Positions 12,353-24,249 of a stretch of 60,000 bases of DNA are shown one piece after another; position 1 is the first letter of the stretch; the number at the start of each line of letters is the position of its first letter. This DNA comes from Strigamia acuminata (taxonomy: Eukaryota; Arthropoda; Chilopoda; Geophilomorpha; Linotaeniidae). Where the stretch lies: contig OX442315.1 of NCBI GenBank assembly GCA_949358305.1, positions 30,780,427 through 30,840,426 on the forward strand. Reading direction: 5' to 3'. The notes under the pieces are model-generated. The model saw only the letters and a list, made by a program, of their open reading frames with translations. It had not been told where the DNA came from and did not search any database. The position numbers and the translations under genes were made by a program.

Positions 12353-12412
12353 GTAAAATATTACTGCATAACAATGTAAATGGTAAAATATTACTGCATA
12401 ACAATGTAAATG
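12353..12412. repeat. Two-copy tandem repeat, 30-bp period
   Basis: Two adjacent identical units beginning GTAAAATATTACTGCATAAC start at 12353 and 12383. Their identity suggests a recent slippage duplication. Confidence 0.85.
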
Positions 12413-13307
12413 AAAAAATTATGAAATAAAAAATATGATTTTGTTGTAATTCCTAGTCATTATCATTGCCAACACAACAATTGGGGAGATTTTAACACCG
12501 TGATAATATTTTTGTGAACACCTTATATTGGCAGCCTTCACGTGTATCAGATCTAAAATTAATCACCAAAATTTAGTATTATTTAGTACCCAATTAATAC
12601 TACTCAAACTTCCAAACTTTTAGAATTTTGACGATCAATTCTGAAAATATTACGTTAACTTGACATACGTATAACCTTCATTTCTTTTTTCATACTTGAA
12701 AAAAATTGAATTCGCACATCATAAAATTGACATTGCAAAACGAAATGAGTCAGAAAATGAGCCATAAAACCACTCCTTTCTGAGAATGACATAATCCAAA
12801 TGCATCATCACCTTTTTTCAAAGACAATATCTTTCAAACTACATATTTTTATTATATTCCGATAAAAAAAAATACTCTCGTGCGAGTGCTTTAAAACGTC
12901 AATTCCAAGTGAAGAAAAAAAAAACACAGTAGCCAAGAATCAACAAAAGCTTGGTTTCGCCAACCCCAAGCAGTAACCCTGGAGAACTGAAATGTTGTCT
13001 TAAATTTTCTGACGTCACGTATCATAGGGTTCTCATTCCCACAAAGAATTCCAAGCACGAACTACAAATGGATTGAACAGAACAAACGCACTCAACTCTT
13101 CTCAGCTCTCTCGCAAACTTTTCAACTTGTTTCAATATTTGAATAAAACATTTCTTTCAATGAGAATAAGAAAAACCCTTTGAATGGTATCGTTTGTCAC
13201 GTCGCTTTTATTTACTTATGAAAAGAGGAAAAAATCTTTCAAGGAAATTTATTTTGACCTATAACATTAAGGACAAGGTCTCCAGAGTCTAGACGAAGAA
13301 AGAGACC
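12413..13307. other. A+T-rich spacer
   Basis: No gene or repeat was recognised. An AATAAA on the minus strand near 13207-13212 could serve as the poly(A) signal of the small frame just upstream on that strand. Confidence 0.4.
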
Positions 13308-13454
13308 TTAATTTTTTTGATGTAGTTGTCGATAGAGCACAGAAAATTGAGGGTCAGGAGCAAGGATGTCACGATACGCGTTGGCTTCATCCTCTCCTAG
13401 TGTCAAGAAACCCAATGACGCGTGAATTGAATTTTCCTCAATAAAGTTCGCCAT
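13308..13454 (-). CDS. Candidate 48-aa microprotein
   Basis: An uninterrupted ATG-to-TAA frame of 48 codons on the minus strand. It begins MANFIEENSIHASLGFL and ends VLYRQLHQKN, with an acidic centre (GEDEANAYRDILAPDPQ). The start context is AATATGGCG. It has no signal peptide, membrane span or cysteine. GC and codon choice are clearly higher than in the flanks. An AATAAA about 100 bases after the stop supports a short transcript. I do not recognise the family. It could be a real microprotein gene, one exon of a longer gene (an AG precedes the ATG by a few bases), or chance. Confidence 0.4.
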   Translation of the reverse strand: MANFIEENSIHASLGFLTLGEDEANAYRDILAPDPQFSVLYRQLHQKN

Positions 13455-14006
13455 ATTGCCTCTGCCACAAAATGTTTATTTGCTCACGACAAATATAATA
13501 ATAAATAGAAGAAAAAAAGTTCTGGGAACTCGGGGCAAAAGTTTCGCTGAATTTATTTGCACACATCAATAAATTTGAAAACAAAAAATGCAGAATTTAA
13601 AAAATATATATTTCCATTTGTTGTTGTTCCGTGTTGTGCATTTTAACAGACGTCATGGGCAGAGCCAGGAATCCAACTCCTTCAAGTATATTTTTGTGGA
13701 TTAATTCATATTCTGGTCATACCAACAAACAAGTGTTAGTGTGGCCACGTGTTTATAGCATTAAGCTGCTTTCATCATCTCAAGCCCTTTGCAACAGCCA
13801 TTACCAGATAATAAGTGCAGGAGCAGGAGAACTAATGTATCGTATAACGTAAACAATTTTTAAAATGAAAATGTTTTATGTCAACATTACACGCGCAAGA
13901 AAAATTGGTTTAATTCAGCTTGAAGTGCATACTAGAGTTCTGTACTGGTTTCGCAAAAGCGATTCGGGAAAATAGTCTCGCAACACAATTGTGAAAGCAC
14001 TTCAAC

Positions 14007-14121
14007 ATGACGAAACTCACTCAAAGTCAAGTAATGCTTTTTGTGCATTTTGTGATCACCTTGATCCAATCTTGTTGTTGGAATGGAGGGGGGAAATCCA
14101 GATTGAAGGTCTCAACACAAG
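14007..14121 (+). CDS. Candidate first coding exon with signal peptide (orphan exon)
   Basis: ATG in a good insect context (TTCAACATGACG) opens a frame of 38 codons. It has a hydrophobic core VMLFVHFVITLIQSCCW, then GGGKSRLKVSTQ, and runs into a strong donor, CAAG/GTGAGT, phase 1. This is what a first exon of a secreted or membrane protein looks like. No matching phase-1 acceptor exon could be identified on the plus strand between here and TSEN15. The gene may therefore have long introns, or the exon may be fortuitous. Without splicing the frame continues only 24 codons more. Confidence 0.35.
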
Positions 14122-15168
14122 GTGAGTTGTGTACTTCCCGGAAGTGGGGTCGGAAGGCCACTTCCGATTCGACCATTCTCGGATACGCGTGACCGAAACA
14201 AAATCCAAGTGTTATCCAGTTAAATCACCCTTCAATACTGAAGTTTATCCAATAATGCTTAATGTACACATTCAGCGATTTTATCATTACGACCCATCAA
14301 AAACGAGAAATTAAAATGACAGAGCGAGAGTGGACAAACTAAAAATGATTCAGGAGACAGCCCCTTATTCTCAGGGGGCCACATATCTATTTAGCAAATA
14401 CAGGCTAAGAAATTCAGGAGCTAGGGAAACATGGCGACTGCGTGCCCGGTATTTGTCCATCCCTGCGGCTGAACCGTTCCATTAACTGTCCGCCAGTGCT
14501 TGTGGAGTTAGAAGTTAATTATGTTCCTAAAGAGACACAAACGTCTGCATGCGCAGTAGAATAATTAATAACAATAGGGGTATTAAACTATTTCATATTT
14601 TGCATTTTAAACAATGGCAACAACAATTAAGCTTTGAATTTCGCATAAATGTCTTTTGTTGCAAAATTTTAGAGAAAAATAAGGGTATGAAGAACAAAAG
14701 TGTGAAATACGGTTCCTGGCAAAACTGTCTTAATGTTTGGCGCATATAGATTCAGGGCCCTGTAACTTTAAGATGAATACGCTCACGCTTCAGTCAATTT
14801 TTATCTGTGTGCCAAAGTGTGCCAAGCATTGACACCGCTTTGTCACAGGCACAGTTATCTGCATAGTGCAGGCAAAATTGTACTTTTTCTCAAAAGATGT
14901 GTTTATTGCGACAGTCATGTATTAGTAGCGTTAAGGGCCGATTCCTATTCCCACCAGCAAGAAAAGAGACCTCAAAAGTAAGCAAGCAAACAAGCAAGAA
15001 AGAGACCACACTTGATGCTTGATCAACATGAAGTTGGTATCCAACGTAACACAGTCACAATTTCCCATTGGTTCGCTGTTCAATTTTTTGCTTCAACCAG
15101 AAATAAGTTGAATTTGATCCTACTTTCTTCTTGTACACTTTTAGAACCTTCATTTCTGAACTTTCCTG
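14122..15168. other. Spacer with some GC-richer patches
   Basis: It contains the short frame ATGGCGACTGCGTGCCCG at 14431 in a good start context followed by GTATTT, a possible weak donor. Nothing else here is supportable. Confidence 0.3.
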
Positions 15169-15593
15169 CTACCATCTTCCACCGAAAATAACACCATGGT
15201 GTTGTATTCGAGTTATGCTAGAAATGGCAATTTTGTAGACATTGCGCAAAAATTCGAATATAACACCACTTCAGCTATAACACCACAGTGTTAGATTCAA
15301 ATTTTTATAAAAATATTTAAAACGCACTTATACGCATTCAAAACATGCACTGGATAAGGTTAATTTTACATATTAAACATACACATTAAACATAACACAT
15401 TTAGTGTCTTTTTATAGTTGTTTTTGTTAATTTATATATCTTGTTTGTTTTTTTAATCAGAGTAATAAATATAAATTAATAGAGTAAATAAGAATTTTAC
15501 TTTTTTGACAAACTTACATGATATTGGAAGAATATAAGACCATGGTGTTGTATTCAATACAACACCATGGTTTTTTTTGGTGAGAGACGGTAG
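15169..15593. mobile_element. MITE with CTACC/GGTAG ends and internal hairpin, 425 bp
   Basis: The ends form an imperfect inverted repeat of about 35-40 bp. The left reads CTACCATCTTCCACCGAAAA then CCATGGTGTTGTATT; the right end is its near complement, finishing GACGGTAG. Next to the right end is a near-perfect palindrome (15539-15571) with arms CCATGGTGTTGTATT and AATACAACACCATGG around one base. There is no coding frame. Two-base TG flanks may be the target duplication, but this is too short to be sure. The superfamily is unassigned. Confidence 0.7.
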
Positions 15594-18497
15594 TGACAAT
15601 CAATCTTTACGGCTTATTGATACGAAATGTACATTTATCACCAAAATCCATTAAAAATCAATACCAATCACCATAAATCAGTAGGCACAGTTTACTAAAT
15701 GGGAAAATTACTTACACTATTTTCCTGAATGTCAGCCAAGAATAGCACTTGAATTAATTGAGCTGTGGTCTGCCATTAATGAGCTAAATGAGCCATGCAC
15801 TGTCCAATCTTGAGCCGCCCCAAATCCTTACATAAATAAAACTGCCAGCTTCAGATACGAGATACCATATTCCGATAAATACTACCAAACAACAAAGGAA
15901 CTGAAAATGCTTGCGAAACCTCGCCATATCATGTTTTCATATTCATCGAAGACCTAATCCTTCGAAAACCAATTTGGCGGTCAAACTGATAAAAAAGATA
16001 AGACCTAAAAAAAGTAAAAGAACCCTTTAAAGGGGCCCCGTTGTCTAGCCACCTGATATAAAGTTTCATCACGTTTAATCCGCAGCAAAGCCCCAGTGAT
16101 ACAAATTATTGATCCAGTGGAAAACAGTCCCTAGTTAAAACCGAGATCAAAAGATCAAAACAAACATACAGCACCATCAATACAGATCGTAACCTTTCAT
16201 CGCAGTTAAAATCTTGTACACCTTTTATCAACCGTAATTAATTTCCTTTCGGCATAAAAGTTCGTCGAATTTTAAAAGTCAATCAATCAAGTCATTTGAT
16301 CCAGCATCCAAGACAGGATATTAAAAAGCTCGCAATCTAAACTTGTTAAATGAGTTTGATTCACGCTGAGTGGAATTCAATAGGCTTCATTAAATTAGAA
16401 CACTGCAAGTGCTTTCAAAATAAGTTTACATCGATAGTGACAACCATCAAATTGCATTTTCCAAGAGATTAAGTGGGCAAGTGGCAAATGCAACAGTTTC
16501 TAATTGAACACCAATATTCGGGGTCGGTCCTTCAATCCGTTTTCTCGACATGTTTCTAACTTATGCTGAAGAGTTTTTTTTCTCTCTCTCAACAAGCGAA
16601 CCTAATCTTATCCGTTTTCTTAATTGTCTGCTGTCAATCTTACCCCGAAGCACTAGAAATGTAGCGTCGATAAAATGATCTAATCAACTAAAAACAACTT
16701 TATTCACAGTTTCACGATTTATTCCCATCCCAAGTCAAGTTCTAATTACGGAGTAATAAACTTCAAATTTCTAATGTTTATCACTTTATCATGGGATGAA
16801 ACTAACATCGCATGTTGTATTTGCCATTTAAAAATCATTTATTAAAGTTGTAGTCAATATTGTAATAATTGGACCAACTCTTAGGATCAAAGGATCAGGT
16901 AAGAACCTAGAAAAAGTCAATAATTTAAGCCAACACTTCACAGGCTTCTTCTATCAACACAAGAAGGTAAAAAATAGAAGAACTCTTAAGAAATACTAGA
17001 TGGGGGAGAAAAACTGTTAAAATACAATAAAAAAAAGCAAAATTTTAATTTTAATGGAGCCAGTATTTTGTACACTAAAACCAGAAAAGGTTAATTGTTA
17101 GACAGTGTGTGTTTGTGTGTCGCACTTAAGCAATTCAATTGGCTTTCTCCAATCACCTGATTGCAAAAACCAATCGAAACGTCTAGAAAACCCGAGAAAA
17201 CCACTCATGCTGCAAGAGAGGCTTGACTGCAACATTCGAACAATATACAAGCCTTCGCTCTTCATTGTTTATCTGTTTGTGCATTAATGAACCTTTTATC
17301 AACACTGGATGGGGAAAATTCAACAAAAAAAAAACATTAAGCATTAAGGAAAACCACCAATAGATGGTGAAAGAAAGGAATAAGTCATTTATTGGCTAAG
17401 ATTGACAAAAATTTATTTTAAAAAATAGGTTAAAAATCCACTTTTCACATTTTTGGTCTGAAGAATGTCGTCTTTGGGCTAAAAAAAATGCGGTTTTAGG
17501 GCGGAAAAATGGCATTTTAGAGCAATCAACAACTTTATGTTGAGCAAAGTTGCAATTATGAGGAAAATAATTGTGTGGAAGACCAACATTAACAAAAATC
17601 AAAGACTCAAAATAACACTAAAAATATCAAATATCTTACTTGTTAGTGCAATCTGCATCAGTTCCCACTAGTATAGAATAAAACTAGAATCCATTATTCA
17701 ACAACAAAGCTAGCAAAACTTATCTAATCGCAGTGGCCAATGGGCAATCAATGGTATGTTTTGCGTGAAAAATTTGAGAAAAGGATGCATAGTGCGATAA
17801 TGATGCCTTTTATCTCAAGCTACCAGGTAAACCGAAACAATTGATGAAGTGGTTCTCCCGCTTAAATAAATCCGAGATAACACTTTGTCCTTATTGTTTG
17901 TTATGGCATCCATGTATACTGACTGTATTGTAATCTACACGTATACCAGAAAAGTGAAAACTGCTTTTGCAAAGGATTTCTGTTGTGCTGTTTTAACAAA
18001 TCTTTCGTTTACGAAAATTATTTGTTGGGTTTCATCATAAATCTTAGTTAAAATGTCTTTCACTACAGTCTGCGCCCAGTAACTTATATCTTGATGCCAA
18101 AATCAAACTGAAAAATCTCCATCTGCGGACACATACGTGCAATTTATACATATATAACAGGCAATGGTACTATTCACTCGTGTATAATAAATTTTAAGCT
18201 TTTGTGTTTTCATGTGCAGAAAATTGAATTTAGTGTTTAAATTTGGCATTATGATAGCAAGTAGTCCATTCGAATTGGTCTCACAAAATTTGTCTATTTA
18301 ACTTATTTGAACATATGCCGGTAATATTTTTTACACATACTCTGCGTTGTATTCTTAAGTTTAAGCTAGAAGTTGGCACATTTAATTTTGTTAATTTTTA
18401 TCTTACGAAAAAATAAATGATTTGCACATACCGGTATTCCCTTAAATAAGAACCTTAATAATAATATTTTATTTAAGAAGCATGAAATAATAAATTA
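15594..18497. other. Long A+T-rich spacer
   Basis: No exon with convincing coding content was found. A minus-strand donor AACAA/GTAAGA near 17628-17634 has a tiny possible exon (28 nt) behind an AG, but nothing ties it to a gene. Confidence 0.4.
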
Positions 18498-18680
18498 CAG
18501 TCGAACTCTTTATAATGAATCGCGGTATAACGAATTATCAATATAACGAATACCTAAAAATGGCTGGTTTGGTTGGCTGGCCATAGAACACCATGTTAAA
18601 AAATTTCGATATAACGAATTGTCGTTATAACGAATCGATTTTTCGAGTCCCTTGCGATTCGTTATAGAGAGTTTCGACTG
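18498..18680. mobile_element. pogo/Tigger-like MITE, 183 bp
   Basis: It begins CAGTCGAACTCTTTATAATG and ends with the inverted equivalent CGTTATAGAGAGTTTCGACTG, a terminal inverted repeat of about 27 bp. It is flanked by TA on both sides (18496-18497, 18681-18682), the pogo/Tc1-mariner target duplication. Internal TATAACGAAT motifs are repeated in both orientations, as in Tigger-type MITEs. It has no coding capacity. Confidence 0.85.
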
Positions 18681-18834
18681 TATTTATTTCATTTCTTGCG
18701 GTTATTTTTAGTCATTTAAGCAAACTTTATGTTTTAGTTTTACCAATTTCAATAAAATATTTATTTCATTTCTTGCGGTTATTTTTAGTCATTTAAGCAA
18801 ACTTTATGTTTTGGTTTAACCAGTTTGAATAAAT
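18681..18834. repeat. Two-copy tandem repeat, 77-bp period
   Basis: Units beginning TATTTATTTCATTTCTTGCG start at 18681 and 18758 and differ at a few positions near their ends. The MITE target TA coincides with the left edge of the first unit. Confidence 0.85.
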
Positions 18835-21800
18835 TATTTCCCTGGTCTATTGTGGTTCGTTAAATGGATTGTTCTACTTACGATACGTCTGAAATTGTGC
18901 TTTTTAAAGCAACTTCAACTTCACAAGACAACGTGTGAATTTGAAATTTATTTCATCTTCTTACATCTTATCTAGTCTCTCCTCAAATGACATTTGTTTT
19001 TGAAATCTCACAATTTAGATTCAACCATTCAAAACTTACCAACAAAGAAAAGAAAAATCTAAAATAAAAAGTAATTTCCAGTCGAAAGACTAAATAAAAT
19101 ATCCTGCAATTTCGAGAAGAATAGAAACTGTAAAAAAAAAAAAAAAAAAAAAAATAATAATTTATTTGTCATGTGTTCAGACGAATTTCTCCAATTTGGA
19201 GTTTTGCCCACAGTGTCAAACGATTTTCCGGCGCAAATGCTGTTTAGTATTCAAGTGTCTGTGGCTAATTCAAAGCGGATTCTCGAAAATGAAGCGAATC
19301 TGATGACGGCTCGAAGCCAACAACACCAGATTTAATTATTCGAATCAAACTTCCTTGCCCTTCGTCAATTTCAAGTCGAAATCAAATAAAATTCAATTGA
19401 TTACTTCACCGCCACCCCAACCGCTAACAAAACCTTACAATATTTCTACTTTATAATAGATTTGATTATCCAGACTAATTGGGAGATAGGAATGTTTATA
19501 AAACCAATTTGTTTGCATAATCAGACATTAGAAGTTTATTTACGTACATATACAAAGAAAAAAAAATCATTTTCTATGTTTATGATAATCAAACGTTCTA
19601 CTATACTTTTATTTCTAAATTCAACTTTACATACCATATGCATCAGCGACGATCCACTAACAAATAAAAGAACCCAATAAATGACTTGTCAGTCACAACG
19701 AAGAAAAGAAAAAAAAACTGAAAGGATAAAAAGCGATATGGGAAAAGGTCAACCATTCTAAACCACATCCGAATCTCGTTAGGCCTAACTGCTGTCAACA
19801 CGTCACGCACTCGCAAAAAAAGAGAACAAACACATCACTTCGTAAAAGCAATTGAAAAATCACGATTTGCTACAATTTAAAAACTTCACTTTTCTTATTC
19901 AACCATTATTATAACTATAATTATTATTTTTTAAATGACATTGAACTTCAATTGTCAAATTCAAAATTTAACCTCAATCCTTAAGATGATTGATATTTCA
20001 TGCAAATTCTAGACATTATCAGCACTCAATTTGAATTTTTCACATTAACAAAAGCTTAAAATTTGAATTTCCAACTCCATTCAATAATCAAAACACTTTC
20101 TTACACCCAATTCTGATTTTATTAATAAAAATTATCCAACCTGATCCGATTGGGGCAACCATCAATCATCCAACAATTCCATACTTTTTTTTACAAAGGT
20201 ATAAATCCAATTTAATAACATGCTGCTTCTTATTCACATTCTAAGTGTCTTCTTATTTATAATTCATTTTCAATCACACTGTTATACCTACCGTTTACAC
20301 TTCTAAAATGGCTCTTATCCAAGATCAATAAAAAAAAGAAGAAGTGTAAACTCTTATCACATTTATCTCGACATAACAGAAAACGAAAATAAATCATTAG
20401 AAATAACCGAATCCAAAAGACCAACAACAAGTTTATAACCTAATAAACACGTTATTTAATCAACGAACATGTTTATGGAATTTTTTATACTACAGCAGCC
20501 GTAAAATAATTAATTAAACTGTATGCCCCTTGCTCTTTAATTAACATCTGCTCTTGCGCAAGTAAACAAACATTTTGCGGCATGCATGCGTATTGCAACA
20601 ACTGTGCTCGGTTTTGTAAGCAATAACTGCAGAATTGCATATTTCTGTCTCCCCTCAGACTCTTATCCCACTAACAGCTGTCGAGTAAAAAAGAGAAAAA
20701 ACTTTGTAAAGTTGTACACTGCCAATAGAACTTTGCTTTTAAAGATGGGTGCACGATGTAACAGTAACCACTGTTTTATAAGATACGTAAATTTAAAAAG
20801 AAAAATCAATTTTTTTTTTCTCTTCTTCTTCTCAGATATCGGTTTTTTCGCTATCTGTCGCGTGGTTCAATAAACTGACTCAACTAAATTTTTTCGATTT
20901 TCTCGATCTCGTACGACAAAAATCACAAAAGTCACAAAGAAAATCAAATTTTCGTAAATTCTATCTTCAATAATCAATGCAAAATATCGTTTTTTTTTAT
21001 TTTCTCTCCGATTTTCGATTGTAAACTCAGATTTTAATTTTTAATCCACCATTTTCGATTTCCGTTCCATCGATTTACGGAATTCTAAAACCCTATACCG
21101 TCCAACTAAATTGTCAAAACGTCAAACAACACGGATTTTACACACAACCAATCAACTCGACGCATAATTACAGAACAAATTCGACTCATTTCTTTAAAAA
21201 TTTGAGCAAATCAACACCAACCAAAATGGCGGCCAGAATCTAAACCACACAAACGAAAAGGACTTTGAACTTGTTTTCCAAACACAATAAAACTTTCCTC
21301 ATTTCTTCAACTTTCTTCCATCAACATACTTCAGTTAGCAATTAAATAACAATCAAAAAGTGTTGTTTATATTCTTTTCCCATCCTTGTTTTTACAAACA
21401 CTACTTCCCTTAATTGTTTTTACTGGCATGTGTGCGGCTGTCACTTTGATGGGCGAAAAAAACAACCTTCTTTTTTACATTTAGAGCTTTGATTACATTC
21501 ACCCGACCCACAGCCAATGCAGTAATTGTAACACAATCCCCTTGTCTAAAATGTCACCCAAATTAAATTTGACCCCATCGTTATTAATGATAATCACAAT
21601 GGATGTCGCATTTCAATGATCGGAAATTATAATTTTATGACTTTCGGTGTCAAAACTAAGAGAATTAAAAGTAGGTCGCAATAAATCCAGTTTGTTAAAA
21701 AAAAGTAATTCAAATTAAATTTATTTATTTGTCAATAAAACCAAGTTAAATAAACATAGGGATTTATTTGGCATCCATACCGGTAGTCGGCAATGGTTTC

Positions 21801-23605
21801 AAAAGATCAAAGTTGCCGATGCATGTGTTGTTCTTGATATTTTTTTCAAGTATTAAGTGTGTATAGATGGCGCGATTGCGAACACAACACCTCAATACTC
21901 AGTGACGTCTCTTGTTTACAGAACTCATCATGTTTCCAAGGATGAGTTCAAATTAACTTACAAATTATCATATAAATTTTAGCAAGAACGTGTTTACATT
22001 CAAGCTGTGAGTCTTTCGCACTTGCGTCATCGCGGTGAAATTTTCGTTCAAAAGAATTTTACGAAAATTTCAACGTCTTAATCGACGCCAAAAAAACAAC
22101 GTGACCGGTTCACTTTTATTTTTACGCGTCATTAATTTTATTATTTTCCTTACTGGAGAAAAAAGTCTAATTAAAAACAACGTTAATGTTGCCACAATGA
22201 AAATGCAGCCAAAACACCACAAGAAAATTGGCAGCCTGAGCGTCATTGGTTGTTTTAAACATGGCCTGATCCAAAGTCGTTTCTTTCTCACTTATTTAGT
22301 ACGCTAGTGCCAGCAACATGCTCCAGTAAATCACATCATTCGCTCACTCATCTTCACTTGATGCCTTAATCAACATTACAGTTGCCATGTGTTAGTATTT
22401 ATCTGCTGTATACTTCTGTCTTTTTCTGTCACCAACAGCGCTAACAGATCTCGCAGCGCTCCAACCCACAGACATTTCGCCGAAAACCACAGTCCGCATC
22501 CGGTAACTCGATGCTCAATTCAAACTGCGCATCCCAATCTGCGCAAAGTTAACATGGCGCAAACGTTGTTTAAATTCAGAACTACTCCGTATTATTTTTC
22601 ATTGTTTTCATTGATTTTAATGGCAAAATTATGAATTTTCTTTATAAATTAAACCTCATAATGATAAAATGACAAAAGTGTCTACTGGAATCATGTACGC
22701 AGAACGTAATGCGCAGTTTCTATTGTTGTGTTGAGTTCAGTTTTAAATAAATTTGTATGTTGCCCTACCAACCATAACCGCAATTAATAAACCATTGCAT
22801 TTGACAAGCATAATTGTAAACATCAATTGAATTCCATAATTTCCTTCATTTCACTAATGTGTCACCTTTCCCAAGCCCTACAAACAGGATATTAGTTAAA
22901 GTCATAGGAAACGAGGGATAAACTTTTAACCATTAACGCGGAATGCAAATACAAACCCCATTTCCACAGCTCCGTCACTCTTAATGTGGGTCTTAATACA
23001 ATAGAAGACTCCGTGATGGTAAACATTGCTGGAAAATTGGATTATGGCCACTGAACAAATGTAAGGATAGTGCAGCAACAATAACGCGATGACATAAATA
23101 TTTTACGACTCTTAAAAGCGTAGCATCGCGCCGGAATTAAATACATTGCACTTATCACATGGTTTGTACGCAAATTTGATGGCATTTTTCAACATTATCT
23201 TCACTAACTGGCATTGATGAGCCATTACGAAAAAGTCAGACATTCTGCGCAGGTGTCAGTCAGTTAATGTTTGTAATTAAAAACTATTTTATGTCATCCG
23301 AAGAGATTAAACTCGTCATTTTGCATTTGTATGTCGTAAGATCCGTGTTATAATGTGATCTGGGTCAAGACCGGTGTTGAAATCAACACGAGTTTCTCTC
23401 GTGGTTATTTCATTTACCTTTCATTAACTCAAACCCGTCCATGTTAAAAGATAGACATTTACGATTTCCTTTTTCGTCTGCCATGGCACCATCGCTGTGC
23501 ATCGTACGGCGCATCCTGGCAACCATTGTAACCATCTTTCTTTTCTTATTTTTGCTGAGCATTAAATATTTCAAGCACGATTTCTGTCCTTGAATTGGTT
23601 TTAAA
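18835..23605. other. Long A+T-rich spacer with scattered promoter-like patches
   Basis: It contains a 23-A homopolymer near 19132. A YY1/TISU-like ATGGCGGCC motif occurs at about 21224. A CpG-richer patch lies at 22440-22570 with a short minus-strand frame of 35 codons (MRTVVFGEMSVGWS start). No gene could be assembled. Confidence 0.4.
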
Positions 23606-24249
23606 TCAATGCTTGTTTTCACTTTTTTTTTTGCTCATTTCCAATTTCCACTCTTGCTTCAATAATGCGTAATTTGCAATTCTGAAAACAAGTTTAAATT
23701 GGAAAATTTCTTTTTTTTTTCTTTTAGACTCACCACTAAGCTTTTTTTTTTTTATTTTTTTTTGTATTAATGACTGTTGAAAATAAATAAAAAATAAAAA
23801 AAAAAGTGGAGAATCTAATTAGTCCATCTATCCCATTGAGGATTTTTGTTTTTAAAAAGAGAATTTAAAAAAAATATATACTTTTAACCTTGAATTGATA
23901 TGCAAGGAATTAGAATCCTTCAAAAACATTGAATCAGAAATAAATATGTATGAAAAATTCAATTACTTTAGCTTGAAAAGGAATTCCATGCTGAAATGCC
24001 TCTTCGCTATGTAGTGGAATTCTGCTGTCGTATGCATCATCGTGAACTAAGTTGTATTGTTTCTTCGAAGGCATTTTGTTTACCTTAATCTTGTTAGTAC
24101 TGGTATTCGAACACGATTGTCACCGCTTTCTATTTCGTCATTTTTCAAACTTTTTCGTCATCATCAAGTCGGGAAAATTCCATTCGATTGCAATTCTTTA
24201 AAATTCATGGCCGATTGTTCTAATTTATCCAAAAATGCGTCAAAATTGT
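23606..24249 (-). CDS. Unrecognised two-exon 3' gene end, interrupted by TGA codons
   Basis: Two blocks splice in phase on the minus strand. The inner one (24249-24084) follows a good acceptor (TTTGCAG) and ends at donor AAG/GTAAAC in phase 2. The last one (23681-23606) follows TTGTTTTCAG and gives 25 codons, starting [15 protein letters not shown] and ending SENKH-stop, rich in lysine. The inner block encodes [19 protein letters not shown], then three consecutive TGA codons (24158-24166), then [20 protein letters not shown]. Either the real exon starts after the TGAs, or this is a broken gene. It lies upstream of and divergent from TSEN15. I do not recognise the family. Confidence 0.35.

Noticed and set aside
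14431-14448. ATGGCGACTGCGTGCCCG as a first coding exon
   Set aside because: The following GTATTT is a weak donor and no partner exon is visible.
23410-23605. Minus frame with KNKKRKMVTMVARMRRTMHS
   Set aside because: It lies in the 3' UTR position of the two-exon end at 23606-24249, has no good acceptor and is low in coding character; kept only as a doubtful frame.
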